Positions 6,548 to 12,164 of a stretch of DNA of 16,112 nucleotides are shown piece by piece. The translations under genes and the position numbers were made by a program. Source of the stretch: Methanobrevibacter sp. (GTDB lineage: Archaea; Methanobacteriota; Methanobacteria; Methanobacteriales; Methanobacteriaceae). The DNA lies in assembly GCA_017646885.1 (NCBI GenBank), contig JAGCLR010000253.1, forward strand, positions 1 to 16,112, written 5' to 3'. A model generated the notes under the pieces. It was not told where the DNA came from. It ran no database searches and saw only the letters and a program-made list of their open reading frames with translations. Positions within the stretch are counted from its first letter, which is position 1. Each line of letters begins with the position of its first letter.

Positions 6548-7024
6548 TTATTGAAGCGGATAGCGAAGTGTCAAAATGCCTTTTTTACTTACTATCTTGT
6601 CAATTCCTGAGTTCTTTATCATTCTAAAGCATATTGGACAAGGTTCTGCATCTTCTATTTCCACCCAATCACCATCAACAGACATTTCTCCAGCAAGATA
6701 AATGGTTGCTCCAAGCATGTCTTTCCTTCTTGCAGAGATCATAGCATTCTGTTCAGCATGTACTGAAAAGCAGTCATTATAGTTTCCTGAATTGGATGGG
6801 AGGTCCATTCTTTGACAAGTTCCTCTGTCACAACAGTTTTCCTCTCCTCTTGGATTTCCATTGTAACCTGTACTGATTATTTCATCGTTATTTACTATTA
6901 CAGCTCCATAGCGTCTTTTTAAGCAAGTGCTTCTTTTTGATACAGCAAGTGCAATTGCAAGATAATATTCAGTTTTGCTCATACGGTTTGATTCAGTTTC
7001 AATTTTGGATTTTTCATCGGCCAT
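6548..7024 (-). CDS. dCMP/cytidine deaminase family protein
   Basis: This is a zinc-dependent deaminase of the dCMP deaminase (ComEB/DCTD) family, expected to convert dCMP to dUMP for dTMP synthesis. The 158 residues show the zinc site HAEQNA (His89-Ala90-Glu91) and PCPIC (Cys129, Cys132), with GAVIVNNDEIISTGYNGNPRG at about 40-60 as the conserved substrate segment. The CCDRGTCQR insert (about 64-72) is usual for dCMP deaminases and may bind a second metal. The start at 7024 is supported by GGAG about 10 bases upstream on the minus strand; an internal Met (residue 15, MSKTEYYLAIA) begins the conserved part and is an alternative start. It may cooperate with Cmk, which supplies dCDP, but it is transcribed separately. 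Deaminases of this fold vary in substrate, so dCMP is likely rather than certain. Confidence 0.85.
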   Translation of the reverse strand: MADEKSKIETESNRMSKTEYYLAIALAVSKRSTCLKRRYGAVIVNNDEIISTGYNGNPRGEENCCDRGTCQRMDLPSNSGNYNDCFSVHAEQNAMISARRKDMLGATIYLAGEMSVDGDWVEIEDAEPCPICFRMIKNSGIDKIVSKKGILTLRYPLQ

Positions 7025-7060
7025 ATTATTTCTCCATATTCTCCATTTCTTTAACTATTC

Positions 7061-7074
7061 TTATTATTTATAAT
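7061..7074 (-). promoter_or_regulatory. TATA box candidate for the deaminase gene
   Basis: On the minus strand this reads ATTATAAATAATAA. Initiation ~25 bases further would give a leader of about 20 nt before the start at 7024. The position is sensible, but the surrounding DNA is AT-rich. Confidence 0.4.
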
Positions 7075-7175
7075 CGTTTATTATTATAGTTTTTTGTAAG
7101 ATGATTTTTAAAATTCTTTATTAAATTTTAAATCATACTTTATCATTAATCAAATCATTAATTAAATTTATTTAT

Positions 7176-7216
7176 TATAAAAATCTTATTTTATATTATA
7201 TAAAAATCTTATTTTA
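7176..7216 (+). promoter_or_regulatory. Duplicated TATA-containing promoter of cbf5
   Basis: TATAAAAATCTTATTTTA occurs twice in direct orientation (7176-7193 and 7199-7216, offset 23 bp). The second copy carries ATTATATAAA (7195-7204). Initiation near 7225-7230 would leave a leader of only 15-20 nt containing the TTGGAG ribosome site (7231-7236). The upstream copy could serve as an alternative start or be a remnant of a short tandem duplication. Confidence 0.5.
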
Positions 7217-7244
7217 AAAACTTTTAGCTATTGGAGAATAAAAT

Positions 7245-8207
7245 ATGGAAGATTATCTAATTAAATCAAATGTGGAAACAAATCCTGAATATGGCTGCAA
7301 TCCATATGAAAGGCCTATCGAGGAACATATAGCTAAAGGTATAATCAATTTGGACAAGCCGTCTGGCCCTACATCTCATGAAGTGGACTCTTGGGTAAAG
7401 AGAATTCTTGGCTGTAAGAAAACAGGTCATGGGGGAACTCTTGATCCTAAAGTTACTGGAGTGCTTCCTATAGGCATTGACAATGCTACAAGAGTCAGTC
7501 AACTTCTCCTTCCAGCAGGCAAGGAATATGTATGTCTCATGACACTGCATAAGGAAATTCCAGAGGATCAAATAAAAGAGATTTTCGATGAATTTACAGG
7601 TAAGATATACCAAACACCACCTGTTAAATCAGCCGTCAAACGTGAATTAAGGGTAAGAAATATTTATTACTCTACCATTTACGAAATTGAAGGCAAGGAT
7701 GTTCTATTCAGAATAGGATGTGAGGCAGGAACCTATGTCAGAACCTATTGTCATGATATTGGTGAAGCTTTAGGCTGTGGAGCACATATGGCAGAGCTTA
7801 GAAGAACAAGGGTAGGTCCATTTGATGAGAGAAACAATGACCTTGTAAACTTACATGACCTTACCGATGCATATCATTTTTACATTGAAGATGGTGATGA
7901 ATCTTACATTAGGCAAGCTATTCAGCCAATGGAAGTTGCAAGCTCACACCTTCCGCAGATATTCATTAAGGATTCTGCTGTTGAAGCCATTTGCCAAGGA
8001 GCAAAGCTTGGTGCAGGGGGAATAGCTAAATTGTCCAAGGACATTCAAAAGGGAAATCTTGTTGCTATAAAGTCCTTGAAAGGTGAATTGGTGGCAGCAG
8101 GAACTTCATTATTCTCATCTCAAGAGATAATGAATGCCGATTCTGGGCTTGTTGTTGATACAAATAAGGTCTTTATGGATACTGGAATTTATCCAAAAGG
8201 ATGGTAA
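7245..8207 (+). CDS. cbf5: tRNA/rRNA pseudouridine synthase Cbf5 (archaeal TruB)
   Basis: This is the catalytic subunit of archaeal H/ACA ribonucleoproteins; it isomerises uridine to pseudouridine in rRNA with guide RNAs, and in tRNA at position 55. The 320 residues include the family start GIINLDKPSGPTSHEVDSWVK (about 32-52), the catalytic loop GHGGTLDPKVTG (61-72) with nucleophile Asp67, and a YVRTYCHDIGEALG segment that binds the substrate loop. A C-terminal PUA domain (about 235-320) opens with LPQIFIKDSAVEAICQGAKLGAGGI. The short N-terminal extension before residue 30 is typical of Cbf5 rather than of bacterial TruB. The ATG follows TTGGAG. Partners (Nop10, Gar1, L7Ae) are not in the window. 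Cbf5 after eL14 is a conserved archaeal arrangement, here separated by two inserted genes. Confidence 0.95.
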   Translation: MEDYLIKSNVETNPEYGCNPYERPIEEHIAKGIINLDKPSGPTSHEVDSWVKRILGCKKTGHGGTLDPKVTGVLPIGIDNATRVSQLLLPAGKEYVCLMTLHKEIPEDQIKEIFDEFTGKIYQTPPVKSAVKRELRVRNIYYSTIYEIEGKDVLFRIGCEAGTYVRTYCHDIGEALGCGAHMAELRRTRVGPFDERNNDLVNLHDLTDAYHFYIEDGDESYIRQAIQPMEVASSHLPQIFIKDSAVEAICQGAKLGAGGIAKLSKDIQKGNLVAIKSLKGELVAAGTSLFSSQEIMNADSGLVVDTNKVFMDTGIYPKGW

Positions 8208-8252
8208 TGATCATATAATTATAAATTCATAAAAAATTAAAATGGTGATAAA

Positions 8253-8435
8253 ATGTCTGATAAAGATAAAGTAATTGAAGCATTTAAAAACTCTGAAGAA
8301 CCTTTAAACGCTACTAAAGTTAGTGAGATTTCTGGTGTAGAAAAGAAAGAAGTCGATAAAATCATGAAAGAATTAAAGAAAGATGAAACCATTGTTTCTC
8401 CTAAAAGATGTTACTGGACTCTTGCAGACAAATAG
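8253..8435 (+). CDS. Small winged-helix-like protein
   Basis: This 60-residue protein is of unknown function. It is highly charged, with helices predicted at about 4-13 (DKVIEAFKNS), 19-28 (NATKVSEISG) and 31-44 (KKEVDKIMKELKKD), followed by a short beta hairpin (ETIVSPKRCYWTL). This is the pattern of a minimal winged helix-turn-helix, with KVSEISGVEKKEVDKIMKEL as the helix-turn-helix. It begins behind GGTGA (8244-8248), 45 bp after cbf5, so it is probably on the same mRNA. It could bind DNA or RNA; there is no enzymatic motif. The frame is intact with good codon use, so it is a real gene, but no specific role can be assigned. Confidence 0.75.
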   Translation: MSDKDKVIEAFKNSEEPLNATKVSEISGVEKKEVDKIMKELKKDETIVSPKRCYWTLADK

Positions 8436-8717
8436 TTTCATTTTAAATCTTTAATCTTTTTTTAATCTTTTTTTTTAAAATTTTATTTTTCAATATTTTA
8501 TTTTTCAATATTTTATTTTTTTTAATTTTGTTCACTATTTTTTTAAATTTTTTTATTTTTAATATTTTATTATTCATTTCCGCCCTTTCATTTTTTTTTA
8601 AAAAAAACACCACTCTTTTCCAAAATTTTCTTTAATCAATCGATTTTAATAAATTGAAGCTCTTTTTATTTTTAACTGATTTATTTTTCCTAAATTTATT
8701 TTTTACTAAACAATTGG
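8436..8717 (+). terminator. T-rich tract with 15-bp tandem repeat after the winged-helix gene
   Basis: Several T-runs (8457-8476 and on) follow the stop, as expected for archaeal termination. TTTTATTTTTCAATA is repeated in tandem (8481-8495, 8496-8510, then a partial copy to 8520). A pyrimidine-rich patch with CCGCCC lies near 8580-8586. No ORF or RNA gene is recognisable in the remainder. Confidence 0.5.
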
Positions 8718-8766
8718 ATATTTTTACTAATATTAAGTAAGGATTACTTGAATATCGTAAAAATAT
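8718..8766. repeat. Long imperfect inverted repeat upstream of glnA
   Basis: ATATTTTTAC (8718-8727) matches GTAAAAATAT (8757-8766), ATATT (8730-8734) matches AATAT (8751-8755), and AAGTAA (8735-8740) matches TTACTT (8744-8749). The centre is GGA. In all, 21 bp pair across 49 bases. Its centre is about 70 bp upstream of the glnA TATA box. It could be an upstream regulator site, or a hairpin for a transcript entering from either side. Confidence 0.6.
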
Positions 8767-8808
8767 TGGTTTAATTTTATTTTTATTGTTCATTTTTTAT
8801 TCAAAATG

Positions 8809-8819
8809 TTTATATATTA
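8809..8819 (+). promoter_or_regulatory. glnA TATA box
   Basis: TTTATATATTA has a purine-rich AAAAT just upstream, as for a BRE. Initiation about 25 bp downstream of its centre would fall at about 8838-8842, exactly at the left edge of the operator-like palindrome. Confidence 0.7.
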
Positions 8820-8838
8820 ATAGTGATATATTATAGTA

Positions 8839-8856
8839 GGAAGGAAGTTTCCTTCC
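8839..8856. promoter_or_regulatory. Double NrpR operator at the glnA transcription start
   Basis: GGAAGGAAGTTTCCTTCC contains two overlapping copies of GGAA-N6-TTCC, at 8839-8852 and 8843-8856. GGAA-N6-TTCC is the known operator of NrpR, the euryarchaeal repressor of nitrogen-assimilation genes, relieved by 2-oxoglutarate when ammonium is scarce. Its position on the predicted start site of glnA, a classical NrpR target, makes the assignment strong. The nrpR gene itself is not in this window. Confidence 0.82.
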
Positions 8857-8890
8857 GACTATGAAATCAAGAAAATTTTTAGTCGAAAGG
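8851..8890 (+). promoter_or_regulatory. glnA leader hairpin
   Basis: In the predicted ~105-nt leader, CCTTCCGACTA (8851-8861) can pair with TAGTCGAAAGG (8880-8890), 10 of 11 positions with one mismatch, across an 18-nt loop. It shares its left arm with the operator palindrome, so the palindrome hairpin and this hairpin exclude one another in RNA. Confidence 0.4.
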
Positions 8891-8944
8891 GTTTCCAATT
8901 TCCATTATCAGAATGGACAATATCTCAAAAAAGGATGTGAAAAG

Positions 8945-10282
8945 ATGTCAGTAAAAGACGAAAAATTAGACCAAATTATTAAAACAGTCGAAGCAAATGA
9001 TATAAAATTTTTGAAATTGCAACTATCAGACATACATGGATTGCCAAAAAGTATGGCAGTTCCTCTTAAAAAAGCTGATGACATTGAAGATATCGTAAAT
9101 GATGGATTATTGTTTGACGGTTCATCAGTAGCAGGATTAGCTTCAATCAATGATAGTGATTTACTTGCAAAACCGGATATCAACACTTTCTCAACAATTC
9201 CATGGAGACCTGAATCAAAAGGAACAAGCAGATTCATATGTGATATTTTCACTACAGAAGGAAAACCATATGATGGAGACCCAAGAGGAGTGCTTAAAAA
9301 AGCATTGGAAAAAGCAGAAAAAAGAGGATATCAATTCAATCTTGGTCCAGAACCAGAATTCTTCATTATAAAAGAGGATGAAAACGGAAATTACATCCCT
9401 GCTGATGAAGCTGAATATTTTGATGTAGAGCCATTGGACCAAGGTACTGACATTAGAAGAGAAATTGTTTTCGGTTTAGAACAATTAGGTTTTGATGTTG
9501 AAGTAAGCCACCACGAAGTGGCAGCAGGACAGCATGAAGTGGACTTTAAATATGCAGATGCTTTAAAAACAGCTGATGCAGTTATTACATTTAAGGAAGC
9601 TGTAAAAGCAGTAGTTCACAACTTAGGATTTAAAGCAACATTCATGCCAAAACCATTCTTGGGAATCAATGGTAGTGGAATGCATTGTAACCAAAGTCTA
9701 TTCAAGGACGGCAAAAACATTTTCTATGATCCAAACACTGAAAACCAAATTTCACAGGAAGCATTATACTTCATTGGAGGATTATTGAAACATGCACAAG
9801 CTTTATCCGCAATCCTATCCCCAACAGTCAACTCTTACAAACGTTTAGTTCCTGGTTATGAAGCACCTTGTTACATAGCTTATGGATTTAAAAACAGATC
9901 AACTTTACTCAGAATTCCTGCATCCCGTGGATTAGGTACCAGAATCGAGTGCAGGTCACCTGACCCATCATGTAACCCATACTTAGCATTTGCAGTATTG
10001 CTTGAAGCAGGTTTAGATGGTTTGGACAATAAGATTGACCCAGGCGAACCAACAGAAGAAAACTTGTTTGCATTAACTGAAGATGAAATCCTCCAAAGAG
10101 GCATTGATAACTTGCCAACAAGTTTATGGGAAGCATACCATGCTTTAGAACAAGATGATGTAGTTAAAAATGCTCTTGGTGAAAAAGTATTTGACCAATT
10201 CTACACCATCAAAAGAGCTGAATGGGATGCTTACAGAGTACAAGTATTCGATTATGAAAGAGATCAATACTTAGACGTTTAG
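8945..10282 (+). CDS. glnA: Glutamine synthetase type I
   Basis: It makes glutamine from glutamate, ammonium and ATP and is the entry point for nitrogen. The 445 residues give a standard GS-I dodecamer subunit. Visible motifs are FDGSSVAG (57-64), the metal-ligand strand NLGPEPEFF (132-140), [13 protein letters not shown] (189-201), [15 protein letters not shown] (238-252; His247), [13 protein letters not shown] (317-329) and [14 protein letters not shown] (333-346). There is no bacterial-type adenylylation tyrosine segment, and the length fits the GS-I alpha group. ATG 8945 is chosen because homology begins at [11 protein letters not shown]; an in-frame ATG at 8861 adds 28 unlike residues without a ribosome site. 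At the position of the Bacillus feedback arginine (EGFVRI) this protein has Ser67 (AGLASI). Control is probably by NrpR through 8839-8856. Confidence 0.96.
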   Translation: MSVKDEKLDQIIKTVEANDIKFLKLQLSDIHGLPKSMAVPLKKADDIEDIVNDGLLFDGSSVAGLASINDSDLLAKPDINTFSTIPWRPESKGTSRFICDIFTTEGKPYDGDPRGVLKKALEKAEKRGYQFNLGPEPEFFIIKEDENGNYIPADEAEYFDVEPLDQGTDIRREIVFGLEQLGFDVEVSHHEVAAGQHEVDFKYADALKTADAVITFKEAVKAVVHNLGFKATFMPKPFLGINGSGMHCNQSLFKDGKNIFYDPNTENQISQEALYFIGGLLKHAQALSAILSPTVNSYKRLVPGYEAPCYIAYGFKNRSTLLRIPASRGLGTRIECRSPDPSCNPYLAFAVLLEAGLDGLDNKIDPGEPTEENLFALTEDEILQRGIDNLPTSLWEAYHALEQDDVVKNALGEKVFDQFYTIKRAEWDAYRVQVFDYERDQYLDV

Positions 10283-10303
10283 ACTATTCCTTTTTTGAAT
10301 ATT

Positions 10304-10341
10304 GGTGGTCAATCTAAAGATTTTTCTTTAGTTTGACTACC
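10304..10341 (+). terminator. Long hairpin after glnA
   Basis: Bases 10304-10319 pair with 10326-10341: 15 of 16 positions pair (one G-T, one T-T mismatch), with loop ATTTTT. It lies 22 bp after the glnA stop. T-runs flank it (10291-10296 before, 10380-10386 after). It is the probable 3' end of the glnA transcript and could work in either orientation. Confidence 0.6.
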
Positions 10342-10386
10342 CATCAATTAAAGTTAAATGGTTTTTGAAATTTAGATTATTTTTTT

Positions 10387-10480
10387 AAGGCATATAGTAA
10401 TTTAAAGATTATATTAAAGGCATATTGTAATTTTAGAATTATTTTTTCAAGGCATATGTAATTTTAGAATTACTTTTTTT
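10387..10480 (+). repeat. Three tandem ~31-bp repeats before the glutamate synthase operon
   Basis: Units begin AAGGCATAT at 10387, 10417 and 10449 (spacing 30 and 32 bp). Each continues with GTAATTT(T)AGA-like sequence. Copies two and three contain a small GTAATT/AATTA(C/T) hairpin followed by a T-run, while copy one is more divergent. A fourth, isolated AGGCATATGTA lies at 10521-10531 beside the operon TATA box. The near-helical spacing suits protein binding on one DNA face; alternatively they are tandem termination signals for glnA read-through. Confidence 0.6.
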
Positions 10481-10510
10481 AACATATTCGGATTAAATAT
10501 TCAGATGATT

Positions 10511-10521
10511 AGTATATATTA
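10511..10521 (+). promoter_or_regulatory. TATA box of the glutamate synthase operon
   Basis: AGTATATATTA lies 57 bp before the first gene. Initiation near 10541-10545 leaves a short leader with the TTGGAGG ribosome site (10554-10560). The AGGCATATG element (10521-10529) abuts the box on its downstream side, where a repressor could block initiation. No GGAA-N6-TTCC operator was seen here. Confidence 0.6.
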
Positions 10522-10567
10522 GGCATATGTACGTGTATTCACCGATCATTTTATTGGAGGTATAAAA

Positions 10568-11485
10568 ATGTGTGGAATAGCAGGTGTAATATACAAAGAT
10601 AAAAAAACTCACCCTGTAGGAGAAGCATTGACATCAATGCTTGAATCATTGCAGCATAGGGGTCCGGATTCCGCAGGTTATGCAATCTACGGCAGTTTGG
10701 ATTTTCCTGAAAATTATTATCAATTAAACATTGAAGTAAAAAGAAAAAGAGGAGCATTAGACAATTTAAAATCATTATTAAATCAAATTAGTCCAATATT
10801 CGAAGAGCAATTGATCGAGTCTGTAGGAGACTCAGATGTATATAAATGTAAAATAGCATTGGACGAATTTTCCCTTTTAAAACCATGTATTAACGAAATA
10901 GATGATTTGGAAAATGTGAGGGTTATCAACGGTTCACATTCATTCGAAATGATAAAGGATACTGGAAAAGTAAAGGATATTGCAAAACGTTTTGATGTTC
11001 CAAGCAGAATGGGAACACATGGAATAGGACACACTCGTTTTGCAACAGAAAGTGGTGTTGACCGCTATCATGCACACCCATATCAAAGTTACATCATACC
11101 AGACATAACTGTAGTGCACAATGGCCAAATCACCAATTACTGGAAAATAAGAGATCCATTGGAAAGGAAAGGACACACTTTCGAATCATTTAATGATACA
11201 GAGTGCATTGTTCATTATATGGCAGATAAACTTGACCAAGGCTATAAATTGGAAGAGGCATTGGACCAAGCGGTAATTGATTTGGATGGTCCATTTTCCA
11301 TATTGGTTGGAACACCTAACGGTATTGGAATTGCAAAGGACAAGCTTGGTCTTAGACCTGGTGTTATGGTGGAAACCGATGAGATCTTTGCAGTGGCTTC
11401 AGAGGAAATGGCATTGCACGATGTCACCGATTCAGATGAAATAGAACAGATAGCTCCAGGAGAAACAAGAGCTTACACCATATGA
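10568..11485 (+). CDS. Glutamate synthase, glutaminase (GATase II) subunit
   Basis: This is the amidotransferase part of an archaeal split glutamate synthase; it releases ammonia from glutamine for transfer to 2-oxoglutarate in the FMN subunit. The 305-residue protein starts MCGIAGV, so Cys2 becomes the N-terminal nucleophile after methionine removal. It carries the class II signatures QHRGPDSAGY (29-38), GIGHTRFAT (152-160), HAHPY (168-172) and HNGQITNYW (184-192). A family-specific insert (about 45-145) separates the first two motifs; in this family the glutamine site is completed by the GHTRFAT arginine. The start lies behind GGAGG (10556-10560). Its TGA overlaps a possible ATG of the next gene (ATGA at 11482-11485). 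A purF or glmS assignment is ruled out by the absence of the rest of those enzymes and by the operon partners. Confidence 0.9.
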   Translation: MCGIAGVIYKDKKTHPVGEALTSMLESLQHRGPDSAGYAIYGSLDFPENYYQLNIEVKRKRGALDNLKSLLNQISPIFEEQLIESVGDSDVYKCKIALDEFSLLKPCINEIDDLENVRVINGSHSFEMIKDTGKVKDIAKRFDVPSRMGTHGIGHTRFATESGVDRYHAHPYQSYIIPDITVVHNGQITNYWKIRDPLERKGHTFESFNDTECIVHYMADKLDQGYKLEEALDQAVIDLDGPFSILVGTPNGIGIAKDKLGLRPGVMVETDEIFAVASEEMALHDVTDSDEIEQIAPGETRAYTI

Positions 11486-11499
11486 TTGGGGGTTTTTCT

Positions 11500-12153
11500 A
11501 TGGGAGAATATGTGATTGATGCAAATGGTATGGAAGAGAAAGAATTGAATCGCACCATAAAGGAACAAGCTAAATATCATGATAAGCTCATCATTGATAA
11601 TCCTGATTCAAAACACAATATTTGCGCTGGACTAACTGAAGATGTGGAGATAGAGATTAATGGTTCTGCGGGTTATTTTATTGGAACAATGGCTCATGGG
11701 CCAAGGATACACATCACAGGAAATGCTGGCTGGTTTGCTGGAGACAATATGACAGATGGAGAATTGGTCATTGAAGGTACAGCTGGTGACGGTGCAGGGC
11801 AAGGAATCTATGGTGGAACAGTAATCGTTAAAGGTAATGTCGGTTCAAGAACTGGAGAAATCATGAAAGGGGGAACCGTAATCATTGGGGGAAACAGCGG
11901 TTTCATGACTGGACTTCTTATGATGGGAGGAAAGCTCATAATACTTGGTGATGTAACTGAGGATGTTGGAGAATCCATCATGAGAGGAACTATTTTTGTT
12001 CTTGGAAATGTGAAAAGCTTAGGAAAAAATGCGGTTATGGAAGAAACCACCTTAGAAGACCAAAATGAACTTCAAGAAATCTTGACAGCATATGGTTTCG
12101 AACTCGTTGATAAGGATTATGCAAACTTTAAGAAAATTGTTAACATGCAATAG
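11500..12153 (+). CDS. Glutamate synthase, GXGXG (domain 3) subunit
   Basis: This is a structural subunit corresponding to the right-handed beta-helix at the C-terminus of the bacterial GltB chain, here a separate 217-residue protein. Residues about 50-165 are a run of glycine-rich coils (AGYFIGTMAHG, AGWFAGDNMTDG, AGDGAGQGIYGG, VGSRTGEIMKGG, SGFMTGLLMMGG), each turn about 20 residues, as in the GXGXG family that also includes formylmethanofuran dehydrogenase subunit C. The operon context, between the glutaminase and FMN subunits, decides for glutamate synthase. ATG 11500 is preferred because GGGGGT (11488-11493) is correctly spaced; ATG 11482 would add six residues and overlap the upstream stop as ATGA, so it is a real alternative. 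Confidence 0.87.
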   Translation: MGEYVIDANGMEEKELNRTIKEQAKYHDKLIIDNPDSKHNICAGLTEDVEIEINGSAGYFIGTMAHGPRIHITGNAGWFAGDNMTDGELVIEGTAGDGAGQGIYGGTVIVKGNVGSRTGEIMKGGTVIIGGNSGFMTGLLMMGGKLIILGDVTEDVGESIMRGTIFVLGNVKSLGKNAVMEETTLEDQNELQEILTAYGFELVDKDYANFKKIVNMQ

Positions 12154-12164
12154 GAGCTGAAAAA

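Noticed and set aside
8861..8944. Upstream in-frame ATG giving glutamine synthetase an extra 28 residues
   Set aside because: The added residues are unlike any glutamine synthetase N-terminus, there is no ribosome site before 8861, and it falls directly after the predicted transcription start and operator.
10387..10480. Tandem ~31-bp repeats as a CRISPR array
   Set aside because: The units are contiguous and degenerate with no unique spacers, and no cas genes are nearby.
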